Of a DNA stretch of 64,000 nucleotides, positions 7,256-16,030 are shown piece after piece (position 1 is the stretch's first letter; each line of letters starts with the position of its first letter). Under the pieces are notes generated by a model. That model ran no database searches and was not told the origin of the DNA. It saw only the letters and a list, made by a program, of their open reading frames with translations. The stretch lies in NCBI GenBank assembly GCA_959347425.1, contig OY365741.1, forward strand, positions 2,194,501 to 2,258,500. The letters run 5' to 3'. A program made the position numbers and the translations under genes. Origin of the DNA: an uncultured Amylibacter sp. (GTDB lineage Bacteria; Pseudomonadota; Alphaproteobacteria; Rhodobacterales; Rhodobacteraceae).

Positions 7256-7960
7256 TTACGCGGACATTTGATTATGTTTTTTCTTCATAAACTCTTTGGC
7301 CGTCTCCACCGCCACAGCAGCATCACGACAATAGGCATCGGCTCCGATAGCCTTACCAAACTCTTCATTCAAAGGCGCACCGCCGACCAGAACGATATAA
7401 TCATCACGGATACCCTGTTCCACCATCGTATCAATAACGACCTTCATATAAGGCATGGTAGTCGTCAGCAACGCCGACATCCCCAAGATATCATAGTCGC
7501 CTGATTCCAGCTCGCCCAGATAATTTTCAACGGGGTTGTTTATGCCGAGGTCTTTCACCTCAAAACCCGCGCCTTCCATCATCATAGTCACCAGATTCTT
7601 GCCGATATCATGAATGTCACCTTTCACCGTGCCAATCACCATGTTGCCCATACGGGGCGCACCCGTTTCAGCAAGCAACGGCTTTAGGATTTTCATCCCA
7701 GCTTTCATAGCGTTCGCGGCCAAAAGAACCTCTGGCACGAATAAAATACCATCGCGGAAGTCAACGCCAACGATGCGCATGCCTTCAACCAACGCCTTGG
7801 TCAGGACATCGTAGGGCTGCCACTTGCGGCCAAGCAGGATATTCACACCCTCCGTCACCTCTTCGTTAAGACCGTCATAGAGATCGTCGTGCATTTGCAG
7901 GCACAGGTCATCGTCGCTGAGATCAGCTAGGATAATTTCTTGTTCATCAGTATCAGACAT
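7256..7960 (-). CDS. Corrinoid (cobalamin-binding) protein of a methyltransferase system
   Basis: The 234-residue protein has an N-terminal helical cap domain (about 15-100) and a Rossmann-like B12 domain. DIHDIG at residues 115-120 is the DxHxxG motif, with His117 as lower cobalt ligand. SALLTT and VLVGGAPLN follow as the other B12-loop motifs. It is like MtbC/MttC/MtgC corrinoid proteins, which carry a methyl group from a substrate methyltransferase to tetrahydrofolate or another acceptor. AAAGGAAA precedes the ATG. It heads a two-gene unit with the DUF1638 gene. The methyltransferase itself is not in the window, so the substrate (methylamine, betaine or other) is unresolved. The betaine-type importer 6 kb away is suggestive. 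Confidence 0.9.
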   Translation of the reverse strand: MSDTDEQEIILADLSDDDLCLQMHDDLYDGLNEEVTEGVNILLGRKWQPYDVLTKALVEGMRIVGVDFRDGILFVPEVLLAANAMKAGMKILKPLLAETGAPRMGNMVIGTVKGDIHDIGKNLVTMMMEGAGFEVKDLGINNPVENYLGELESGDYDILGMSALLTTTMPYMKVVIDTMVEQGIRDDYIVLVGGAPLNEEFGKAIGADAYCRDAAVAVETAKEFMKKKHNQMSA

Positions 7961-8120
7961 GGGCTAAGTTTCCTTTTCATAAAGCCTTAATGTTTATGGT
8001 GTTGGCATGCGTGTTTTTATCGTTGGAGTCTGTGCGAATTACGACATAAGCAAGGGTATTAAAGACATTTTGTTAATAATTGTAGGAATTTTGGGTGATT
8101 ATTGGTTATTATTCGTGATT

Positions 8121-8250
8121 AACATCTAATTTTAATAAAACCTAAATCCACTTTTTGATAAACTGAAACGAGTTGGCGAACCCGCCCGCCATAATCATAT
8201 CACCATCCTAGCCAATTCTCTGGCATTAACTTAACATCAGGATGGAGCCC
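8121..8250 (+). repeat. Duplicated leader upstream of lipoprotein 1
   Basis: These 130 bp are closely matched at 11420-11548 upstream of the second lipoprotein. Shared parts include AACATCTAATTTTAATAAAA, CACTTTTTGATAAAC, CATCCTAGCCA and ATCAGGATGGAGCC directly before the start. Conservation of a non-coding leader between paralogs points to a shared promoter/5' UTR, possibly co-regulated. I could not assign -35 and -10 elements with confidence. The rest of the gap (7961-8120) holds only the 5' region of the corrinoid gene. Confidence 0.6.
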
Positions 8251-11247
8251 ATGACTGTACAAACACAAACAAACCGAAAAACCCTATTAACCGCAACCCT
8301 AAACGCAACCTTATCCACAACTTTATCCACAACCCTAAACACTACACGCACGCTGGGATTGGGCGCACTCGCCGCCCTGTTTATCTTATCCGCCTGTGGT
8401 GGGGCAAGCCCCGCGTCAACCGACACAGAGATACCAAGCGATATCCCGATAGACGCGCCTATAGACGGTTCGGGGGATAACTTGATGGATGATTTGACGG
8501 ATGATTTGACCGATGGTTTGACCGATGGTGAGACTCCGAATGACGGCACAACGGATGAAACTCCGAAGGATGACACAACCGATGATACAACGGATGATAC
8601 AACCAATGACGGCACTGATTCAAACGATGACACAACTGATGGCACAAACGATGGCACAAACGACGACACAACAACCATTGAACCAGACACTTCCTGCGCG
8701 AACCCCGCGAACGCCAACCAACGCGCTTGCGTAATCGCGGCAACCTGCCCAGGCGACCCCTATAACGCGGTTTGCTTTGATGACGGAACCTACGCTTCGG
8801 CAAGGGACGCGTTTACCCTGCTGGAAACCTGCACGGCAAACCCGTTTGATCCTGTTTGCTATGCGGATGATACTTATGCGGCCGATCGCGCGGCAAAAGC
8901 CCCAGAAATCTGCCCCTACGCACCGTTTAACCCCGTGTGTTATGAGGATGATAGCTACCAAGACTACCGCGATTCGGAAACCACCCTCATAGCCTGCACA
9001 ACCAACCCGTTTGATGAGGTTTGCTATGCGGACGATACATACAACGCGATTCGCGCGTTCCTAACCTGCCCCGCCGACCCGTTTAATGAGATTTGTTTTG
9101 AGGACGACACTTACCTCGACGCGCGCGTGGCAAAAGCCGATGAAATCTGCCCAACCGACCCGTTAAACGTGGTTTGCTTTCTTGACGATACCTACGAACC
9201 CCAGCGAGCTGCCCTCGCCATAGCGGAAACCTGCACGAATGACCCGTTTGCTTCGGTTTGCTATGCGGACGAGACTTACACCGCTGACCGTGCCGCATTA
9301 GCCGCCGAATTCTGCCCAGATGACCCGTTTAACGGATACTGCTTTGGGGATGACAGCTATGAAGCCGCCCGCAACGCAATCATCATCGCGGAAACTTGCC
9401 CCACCGACCCGTTCAATGCGATTTGCTATGCGGACTATACTTACGCCGATGACCGCGCAGCAATTGCCGCCGAAATCTGCCCAGATGATCCGTTTAACGC
9501 ATACTGCTTTGAGGGTAACCTTTATGACTCCGCCCGCAGTGCAATTGTCACCGCGGACACCTGCACGGCTGACCCGTTCAATGCGATTTGCTTTGAGGAT
9601 GACACTTACACGGACGCACGGAACGCCTTAACACTCATAGCAACCTGCATGGCTGACCCGTTTAACACGGCTTGCCTTGATAATTCGGATTATGATGACG
9701 CACGGACAACCAAAGTGGCAACCACCTGCCCCGCCGACCCGTTTAACGCTATTTGTCTGGATAATCCCGATTATGACGACGAACGCACGGCCAAAATACC
9801 GGAAATCTGCACGGCTGACCCGTTTGACGCACTTTGCTTTGATGGCACGACTTACGATACGCCCCGCTCGGAGGTAATCGCAACCTGCGCCACTGATAGC
9901 ACCAGCCCAGCTTGCACGGGTGCGTTAAACCGCCCGAACTACGCGACCTATTTGCAGAGCTTCGATGCCCCCCTGCCCACCAATCTGGACACGGCGTTTG
10001 AGGATTTTAACTTCACCCAAATCGGTGAAAGCGGAGTCCTTGATACCTCTTCCCTGATTCAAAACATATTCCTGAATGAAGGCACGGTCACCCGCGCTGG
10101 CGACTCTAGGGACGGGTTTTATTATGTCCTTGGGCAGAATAGCACGAATGGGTTTAATGTGGCGACCTCTGGCATTCTGCAGACAACCGATTTGGGTGCG
10201 CCTTTGGCGAATACCGAGCAAACGGTTGTTTGGAGTGGCTCTTACTTTCACCCGTGGTTAAAGCGCGTTTATAGCACGAATTTCACCATTGATATGGGTG
10301 CAGGCACGATTACAACGGACGGCAATTACATAGCCTTTCGGCGGTATGCTGAATTTGACCTTAACTTTGATGCCAAGGGGCTGATTAGCGGAACCGTCGA
10401 TTTGATATCTAACCCAACGCCCAATACGCCTACTGACCCAGCCGATTTGACGATTGACACAACCACGGCTGTGGGTGTCATTGGCGAAGAGGGATTGGTC
10501 GGAGTCTTCGGCAATATAGACGCGACTCGCAACCCCTATTTCGGTGGGTTTGTTGCCAGTAACTCCGCACTGGATAATGTGGTGAGTTACGCCGATTGGG
10601 TGGAAGGTGCTACGCCTGCCCTGCGCGCCGATACGACGGCTCGGAACGAATTCCTGCAAACAGAGCGGTTCTTTGACGGATCAAGCGGTGGGCGGCATTT
10701 CATAGTAACCCTGCCTGCGACATCTAATCGTTATGAGCAGTTATTTGATTTGAATGGAACGACCGTGGGTCTTACGGGGAATAACGCGGTATCGCTTGGG
10801 GTTGCCCGTGGTGAGGATGGACGGCATTACTATGCTGGGTTGAATTATGGCACGTCTTTGGGTGCGCCATTGGTTGAAACTACGGGGTCTGCCGTGTGGA
10901 ACGGCTGGGCTTATGTTTTGGACGGCACGCCGACAAGTAAAGCGATTGAAGTGTTGGTGGATTTTGACAATAGTGGCATATCCGCGTTCTTCAGCAAGGC
11001 AGAGAATACCAAGCATTATCTGCTGGAAGGTTCGTTTGATGACCGTGGTGTGATAACTGGCAGGGCTGTTCGTGCGGATTTCGCCGGCGATGTGCGCACG
11101 GGAGCTGTTACGGGGGCTGTTAATGGGTCTTTGACTGGGCTTATCGGTTTGGGCGGCGCGGTTGGCGCGTTTGTCGGTGGCGGAGTATCTGGGGATGGTG
11201 ATCCTTTGGACGGCTTTGCTGGCGGGTTTGTGGCACGCCCTAACTAA
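8251..11247 (+). CDS. Secreted lipoprotein with Cys-DPF-Cys repeats and two TbpB-like barrels (paralog 1)
   Basis: 998 residues from the ATG at 8251, chosen because AGGATGGAG is spaced correctly; an ATG at 8242 lies too close to it. The signal peptide ends in the lipobox LFILSAC with lipidated Cys49. An Asp/Thr-rich stalk follows (about 55-140). Next is an array of about 14 units of roughly 26-28 residues, each with CxxDPFNxxC followed by (F/Y)xDDTY and an Arg. The rest holds two beta-rich domains with YYAGLNYGTSLGAPL, a Trp strand, then LTGLIGLGGAVGAFVGG and a final FAGGFVARP. This resembles the TbpB-type barrel of surface lipoproteins. The even cysteine spacing suggests disulfides and an extracellular location. 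No function is established; iron or ligand binding is only a possibility. Confidence 0.75.
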   Translation: MTVQTQTNRKTLLTATLNATLSTTLSTTLNTTRTLGLGALAALFILSACGGASPASTDTEIPSDIPIDAPIDGSGDNLMDDLTDDLTDGLTDGETPNDGTTDETPKDDTTDDTTDDTTNDGTDSNDDTTDGTNDGTNDDTTTIEPDTSCANPANANQRACVIAATCPGDPYNAVCFDDGTYASARDAFTLLETCTANPFDPVCYADDTYAADRAAKAPEICPYAPFNPVCYEDDSYQDYRDSETTLIACTTNPFDEVCYADDTYNAIRAFLTCPADPFNEICFEDDTYLDARVAKADEICPTDPLNVVCFLDDTYEPQRAALAIAETCTNDPFASVCYADETYTADRAALAAEFCPDDPFNGYCFGDDSYEAARNAIIIAETCPTDPFNAICYADYTYADDRAAIAAEICPDDPFNAYCFEGNLYDSARSAIVTADTCTADPFNAICFEDDTYTDARNALTLIATCMADPFNTACLDNSDYDDARTTKVATTCPADPFNAICLDNPDYDDERTAKIPEICTADPFDALCFDGTTYDTPRSEVIATCATDSTSPACTGALNRPNYATYLQSFDAPLPTNLDTAFEDFNFTQIGESGVLDTSSLIQNIFLNEGTVTRAGDSRDGFYYVLGQNSTNGFNVATSGILQTTDLGAPLANTEQTVVWSGSYFHPWLKRVYSTNFTIDMGAGTITTDGNYIAFRRYAEFDLNFDAKGLISGTVDLISNPTPNTPTDPADLTIDTTTAVGVIGEEGLVGVFGNIDATRNPYFGGFVASNSALDNVVSYADWVEGATPALRADTTARNEFLQTERFFDGSSGGRHFIVTLPATSNRYEQLFDLNGTTVGLTGNNAVSLGVARGEDGRHYYAGLNYGTSLGAPLVETTGSAVWNGWAYVLDGTPTSKAIEVLVDFDNSGISAFFSKAENTKHYLLEGSFDDRGVITGRAVRADFAGDVRTGAVTGAVNGSLTGLIGLGGAVGAFVGGGVSGDGDPLDGFAGGFVARPN
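8746..9915 (+). repeat. Diverged array of Cys-DPF-Cys repeats inside lipoprotein 1
   Basis: About 14 units of 75-84 bp encode CPxDPFNxxCFxDDTYxxxR. Units are diverged in DNA, so the array is older than the near-identical array in lipoprotein 2. Confidence 0.75.
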
Positions 11248-11420
11248 TGGTGAATGGTGAATTATGAATGGTGAATGATTCTTTTTTCTCCCTCACTTCG
11301 TTCGGGTTTCCCGCCCGCCCACCCCTCTGCGAGGCTTGGGCGGGCGGGTTTTATTTTAGCTGGATTAGCCACTCATTCATAATTCACCATTCATAATTCA
11401 CCATTCATCACTAACAACTA
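11248..11420. repeat. Inverted heptamer arrays flanking a GC-rich hairpin after lipoprotein 1
   Basis: Right after the stop codon come TGGTGAA, TGGTGAA, TTATGAA and TGGTGAA. Near 11371-11410 the inverted set (TTCATAA, TTCACCA) follows. Between them lies the GC-rich terminator hairpin. It is a variant of the TTAGTGA-type arrays. No gene is present in 11248-11548. Confidence 0.65.
11310..11357 (+). terminator. Rho-independent terminator of lipoprotein 1
   Basis: A perfect 12-bp stem CCCGCCCGCCCA / TGGGCGGGCGGG with a 15-nt loop is followed by TTTTATTTT. Confidence 0.8.
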
Positions 11421-11548
11421 ACATCTAATTTTAATAAAACCTAAACCCACTTTTTGATAAACCAAATCTACTTGGTAAAACCCTGCCCCATAAGCATATC
11501 AGCATCCTAGCCAGTTCTTTGGCATTACTTAACATCAGGATGGAGCCT
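11420..11548 (+). repeat. Duplicated leader upstream of lipoprotein 2
   Basis: Second copy of the leader at 8121-8250, with scattered substitutions and short indels. It carries the same GGATGGAGCC ribosome-binding context immediately before the ATG. Confidence 0.6.
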
Positions 11549-14233
11549 ATGATTTTCTTAACCACACCCCTAACCACAAAACCCAACACCACACGCACAT
11601 TAGGATTGGGCGCGATTGCTGCCCTGTTTATATTAACCGCTTGCGGTGGGGGAACACCCGCTACGACTATCACACCCGTGCCAACGGATATACCGATGGA
11701 CGCGCCGATAGATTCATCTATGGACGACACAACAGACGACCTGATGGACGACACAACGGGGGATATAACGGACGGTATAACAGATGGTGAGACTCCCAAC
11801 GATACAACGAATAACGGCGGGAATGACGGCGGGGATAATAACGGGGCGGTGGACTTGCCAAAAGAGGACACGCCCAAAGATGATTCAACAAATGATGGCA
11901 CAAATGATGACACAGATGATACAACGGGCGAAACCCCAGATAACACAGGGGGCGATACAACCGACGAAACTCCAGATGACACAACGGACAACACCCCAGA
12001 CGACACATCCAACGGCGAACCAGAGCAACCTGATACCTCTTGCGCGAACCCCGCGAATGCCCAGCAACCCGCTTGCCTAGCCACTGCCATCTGCCCAAAC
12101 GACCCATTTAATACGGTTTGTTTTGCCGATGAAACCTACACCCCTGCTCGCAATGCCATTACCGTAATGGAAACCTGCCCAAGCGACCCGTTTAATACGG
12201 TTTGTTTTGAGGATGAGACCTACACCCCAGCGCGCAATGCGATTACCATAATGGAAACTTGCCCAAGCGACCCGTTTAATGCGATTTGCTACGCGGATGA
12301 AACCTACACCCCTGCTCGCAATGCGATTACCGTAATGGAAACCTGCACAACCGACCCGTTCAATGCGATTTGCTATGCCGATGACACTTACGAGCCAGCC
12401 CGCAATGCGATTACCATTGCCCAAACCTGCCCAAGCGACCCGTTTAACGCCATTTGCTTTGCGGATGAAACCTACACCCCTGCCCGCAATGCGATTACCA
12501 TAGCGGAAACTTGCCCAAGCGACCCGTTTAATGCAATTTGCTACACGGATGAGACATACACCCCTGCCCGCACGATTGCCATTACCCAAACCTGCCCAAG
12601 CGACCCGTTCAATGCGATTTGCTTTGAGGACGAAACTTACACCCCTGCCCGCACCGCGATTACCATAACGGAAACCTGCCCGACCGACCCGTTTAACCCA
12701 ATCTGCTATGCTGACGGCACCTATAATAACGACCGCATGCAACAGGTATTCGAAACCTGCCCGACCGACTTGTTTAACCCGATTTGCTTTGAAGATACAA
12801 CCTTTGATGAAGACCGCGCCAGGCTCATCCAAACCTGCGCCACTGGCTATAAAGGCGACCTAAGATGCGCAAGGCTGCTCGCCCGCCCGAACTACGCCAC
12901 CTATTTGCAGAGCTTCACCGAGGAAACCCTGCCCACGACATTAAACGACATAACCACGAATGGCGACATTATCCAAATCGGCGCAAGCGGTGAAATTGAT
13001 ATAACCCCGTTTGAAAACAATGCAGGTCTTAACCATGGCACAATATCCCTTACCGCCGATGCGGCCAGCGGCTTTTATTATGCAGAGGGCACGGACAGAG
13101 TCAATGGGCTACGCAAAGGGGCGGCGGGTTTATTGCCAACAACCGATTTGGGCGCACCTTTGGCGGTTGCCGATAAAACCTTGGTTTGGGATGGCTCTTA
13201 TTACCACCCGAGGCTTGACCTGGTCGGTCAATCCATTTCTGATGTGACTTTTTTCATTGATTTGCAGGCAAGCACTATTACAGCGAAAGCGGTTGGTTTT
13301 CATGGGCATTTTGCCGAGTTTAACCTTGTGTTTGACGCAAACGGGCTTATCAGTGGCGAGGTGGATGTTATCTTTGATAGCCTGCCTAATACTGTGGTAT
13401 TTGATAATTATGATATCGTAACGGACACGACCGAGGCTGTTGGTGTAATTGGGCAAGGCGGGCTGGTTGGCGTGTTTCGCTCTCCCACGCGGTCTTTAAG
13501 AGGTACGCCTATTTTCGGCGGGTTTGTCGCGGATAATTCTTTGACGGATAATATGGTGAGCTACGCCGATTGGGCGGAAAGTGCCGTGATTAAGGCGGAT
13601 GGGTCTTTGAATGAGGCGGTGAATGGGGCACAAGCCGCAAGCGGGTTTTTACCGACACAGAGGGTTTATCGCTCAAACACAGTCGGGGATTTTTACACAA
13701 CCTTGCCAGCCGAAATTGGCGATACGCGGGTGAATTTAACCAGTGAAGAGCTGGGCGGTGCGATTGAAAATGGCGTGACTCTTGGGGTTGCTTTGGGTGA
13801 ATATGGAGAGCCGTATTACTATGCAGGGTTGGATTATACCGTGAAACTGGGGGCGCCAGTGATTGAAACAACGGGGACGGTCGTGTGGAACGGCTGGGCG
13901 CGGGTTTTGGATGGTGTGGGGGCTAGTGCGACGAATACCCCGATTAACCTTGAAGTTGATTATCAAAACAGCGCGGTTGCGGCGTTTTTTGCAAGGAACG
14001 GCGGGGGGGAACATTATTTTCTGGATGGCGCGTTTGATGCCCGTGGTGTTATCACTGGCACGGCTGTTCGGGCAGAATTCGCGGGCGATGTGCGCACGGG
14101 GGCGGTTACGAGGGCGATTAACGGAGTGCTGAGCGGGCTTATCGGTACAGACGGCGCGGTCGGCGCGTTTATCGGTGGTGGCGGAACCGCTGGCGATGGC
14201 TTTGCTGGTGGGTTTGTCGCAGTTAGCGATTAG
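11549..14233 (+). CDS. Secreted lipoprotein with Cys-DPF-Cys repeats and two TbpB-like barrels (paralog 2)
   Basis: 894 residues from the ATG at 11549, which sits behind GGATGGAG. Upstream in-frame starts (ATG 11540, TTG 11519) fit the ribosome-binding site less well. The lipobox is LFILTAC with Cys32. The Asp/Thr/Asn-rich stalk runs to about residue 165. The array has about nine units of 28 residues (CPSDPFNAICYADETYTPAR plus eight), much more uniform than in paralog 1, which indicates recent expansion. Two barrel-like domains follow, ending LSGLIGTDGAVGAFIGG and FAGGFVAVSD. It is a tandem duplicate of 8251-11247 including its leader. The stop codon lies in the first heptamer of the repeat element that follows. 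Confidence 0.75.
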   Translation: MIFLTTPLTTKPNTTRTLGLGAIAALFILTACGGGTPATTITPVPTDIPMDAPIDSSMDDTTDDLMDDTTGDITDGITDGETPNDTTNNGGNDGGDNNGAVDLPKEDTPKDDSTNDGTNDDTDDTTGETPDNTGGDTTDETPDDTTDNTPDDTSNGEPEQPDTSCANPANAQQPACLATAICPNDPFNTVCFADETYTPARNAITVMETCPSDPFNTVCFEDETYTPARNAITIMETCPSDPFNAICYADETYTPARNAITVMETCTTDPFNAICYADDTYEPARNAITIAQTCPSDPFNAICFADETYTPARNAITIAETCPSDPFNAICYTDETYTPARTIAITQTCPSDPFNAICFEDETYTPARTAITITETCPTDPFNPICYADGTYNNDRMQQVFETCPTDLFNPICFEDTTFDEDRARLIQTCATGYKGDLRCARLLARPNYATYLQSFTEETLPTTLNDITTNGDIIQIGASGEIDITPFENNAGLNHGTISLTADAASGFYYAEGTDRVNGLRKGAAGLLPTTDLGAPLAVADKTLVWDGSYYHPRLDLVGQSISDVTFFIDLQASTITAKAVGFHGHFAEFNLVFDANGLISGEVDVIFDSLPNTVVFDNYDIVTDTTEAVGVIGQGGLVGVFRSPTRSLRGTPIFGGFVADNSLTDNMVSYADWAESAVIKADGSLNEAVNGAQAASGFLPTQRVYRSNTVGDFYTTLPAEIGDTRVNLTSEELGGAIENGVTLGVALGEYGEPYYYAGLDYTVKLGAPVIETTGTVVWNGWARVLDGVGASATNTPINLEVDYQNSAVAAFFARNGGGEHYFLDGAFDARGVITGTAVRAEFAGDVRTGAVTRAINGVLSGLIGTDGAVGAFIGGGGTAGDGFAGGFVAVSD
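12092..12868 (+). repeat. Recent 84-bp tandem array in lipoprotein 2
   Basis: About seven near-identical 84-bp units code for CPSDPFNAICYADETYTPAR plus eight residues. Two degenerate units and a terminal Cys pair follow. Copy number could vary between strains. Confidence 0.75.
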
Positions 14234-14679
14234 TTGTTAGTTATTAGTTATTAGTTATTAGTTATTAGTTATGCCCTTGCGGGTCTTCGTCATCGCTTAC
14301 GCGAGTGCCGACCAGCGTGGTCTTTTGTGCGTAGCCCTCACGGTGTGAGGGCATGCCAAAAGCCCTTGGGTTTCAAGGCGATAGGGATTTTATAAAATTA
14401 CTAGCAGGATATACAAGAAGATAGATTGGATTATTTGCAAAGAATACTTGGGAATTGGTGCTGGGTTTGCTCTAAATTTATTTAGGCTGTGCCTAGATGC
14501 TTGGATAGGCTTGGGTGCGCCCGCCCCAAAGAGGCTTTAGCCTCAAGGGTGCGGGCGCGCCCCGTGGGGGCATCGCAAAGCGATGACGCAGACATTATTT
14601 TATTTTCGGGCAGGTTCAACTGCCCTTGTGGGCTAAAACCACTAATAACTAATAACTAATAACTAATAACTAACAACTA
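14229..14679. repeat. Dispersed palindromic element, copy 2
   Basis: The gap between two convergent genes is filled by an element that starts with TAGTTATTAG-type heptamers (14229-14270), which contain the lipoprotein 2 stop. It ends with their inverse (14641-14679), which contains the gltA stop. Near the right end is CGGGCAGGTTCAACTGCCC, and the core 14356-14485 matches 1780-1910. It also includes a GGGCATGCC-type hairpin and a GC-rich middle. No open frame. Confidence 0.7.
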
Positions 14680-16011
14680 CCGCCGTCCATCAAACTTCAA
14701 ATACTTCTTCGTAGCCAACCGCGCCCCGACTTCCGTGTATTTGCGGTCTATCGCGCCGGTGTATAACTGCCTTGGCCGCCCAATCTTCTGCTTTGGATCG
14801 CTGACCATTTCCTTCCACTGCGCCACCCACCCGACACACCGCGACAGTGCGAATATCGGCGTGAACATAGAGGTCGGAAACCCCATCGCATCCAAAATAA
14901 TCCCCGAATAAAAATCCACATTCGGGTACAGCTTTTTCTCAATAAAATAGTCATCCTCTAACGCGATACGTTCCAGCTCTATCGCCACCTTTAACGTCTC
15001 ATTATCCTGCACTCCCAGCAAATCCAACACCTCATCCGCGCTTTCCTTCATAACCTTTGCGCGGGGGTCAAAATTCTTATAAACCCGATGCCCAAACCCC
15101 ATCAGGCGGAACGGATCGTTCTTATCCTTGGCGCGTTTGATATAGTCGCCAATTCTGTCAACCGACCCGATTTCACGCAACATATTAAGGCTTGCCTCGT
15201 TCGCGCCCCCATGGGCGGGTCCCCACAAACAGGCTATCCCCGCGGCGATACAGGCGAAAGGATTAGCCCCCGAAGACCCCGCCAAGCGAACCGTGGATGT
15301 AGACGCATTCTGCTCGTGATCCGCATGCAGGGTGAATATCCTATCCATAGCCCGTGCCAAAATTGGATTAACCTCATAATCCTCTGTCGGCACGGCAAAA
15401 CACATACGCAGGAAATTGGCGGCATAATTATCGTCATTACGGGGGTAAATAAAGGGCTGCCCGATAGAGTATTTATAGGCATGCGCGGCTATCGTAGGAA
15501 TCTTGGCAATCATACGAATACTGGCCAATTCGCGCTGTTCCAAATCGGTTATATCCGTGCTGTCGTGGTAAAACGCGGACAGAGCGCCGACGACTCCGCA
15601 CATAATCGCCATAGGATGGGCATCGCGGCGAAACCCCCTGAATAAATGCAGCATTTGGTCGTGCAGCATCGTGTGGGTGGTTACCTGCGTTTCAAACGCG
15701 GTCAGTTGTTCCGTACTGGGCAAATCACCGTAAAGCAGTAGATAGCAAACCTCCAAATAATGGGATTTTTCTGCCAAAACCTCAATATCATAGCCGCGAT
15801 ATTGCAACTGTCCCGCGTCGCCGTCAATATAGGTAATCGTACTATCGCAAGACGCGGTAGAGGTGAAACCTGGGTCATACGTAAAAACCCCGCCGTCCGC
15901 GTAAAGCCGCGTGATATCAACGACTTGCGGACCAGCAGAGGGCGAATACATCGGCAAATCCAGCGATTTGTTATCGATGGTGAGGGTGGCGGTTTTGGGT
16001 TTCGTTGTCAT
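14677..16011 (-). CDS. gltA: Citrate synthase (type II)
   Basis: The enzyme condenses acetyl-CoA and oxaloacetate at the entry of the TCA cycle. The 444-residue protein has catalytic His267 ([11 protein letters not shown]), His308 ([15 protein letters not shown]) and Asp366 (NVDFYSG), and the [10 protein letters not shown] segment. The extra N-terminal beta domain (about 8-60) marks the hexameric, NADH-sensitive type II form. AAAGGAAA precedes the ATG. It follows gltX by 19 bp on the same strand and is probably co-transcribed. Its TAG stop is part of the downstream heptamer array. Confidence 0.97.
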   Translation of the reverse strand: MTTKPKTATLTIDNKSLDLPMYSPSAGPQVVDITRLYADGGVFTYDPGFTSTASCDSTITYIDGDAGQLQYRGYDIEVLAEKSHYLEVCYLLLYGDLPSTEQLTAFETQVTTHTMLHDQMLHLFRGFRRDAHPMAIMCGVVGALSAFYHDSTDITDLEQRELASIRMIAKIPTIAAHAYKYSIGQPFIYPRNDDNYAANFLRMCFAVPTEDYEVNPILARAMDRIFTLHADHEQNASTSTVRLAGSSGANPFACIAAGIACLWGPAHGGANEASLNMLREIGSVDRIGDYIKRAKDKNDPFRLMGFGHRVYKNFDPRAKVMKESADEVLDLLGVQDNETLKVAIELERIALEDDYFIEKKLYPNVDFYSGIILDAMGFPTSMFTPIFALSRCVGWVAQWKEMVSDPKQKIGRPRQLYTGAIDRKYTEVGARLATKKYLKFDGRR

Positions 16012-16030
16012 TGGGTTTCCTTTATTTTAT

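Noticed and set aside
8000..8250. Fur box upstream of the lipoproteins
   Set aside because: I looked for a GATAATGAT-type or hexamer-array site because of the TbpB likeness and found no convincing match.
12077..12832. Minus-strand open frame of 251 codons opposite the lipoprotein 2 repeats
   Set aside because: Antisense of the 84-bp array; repetitive, with no family match and no ribosome site.
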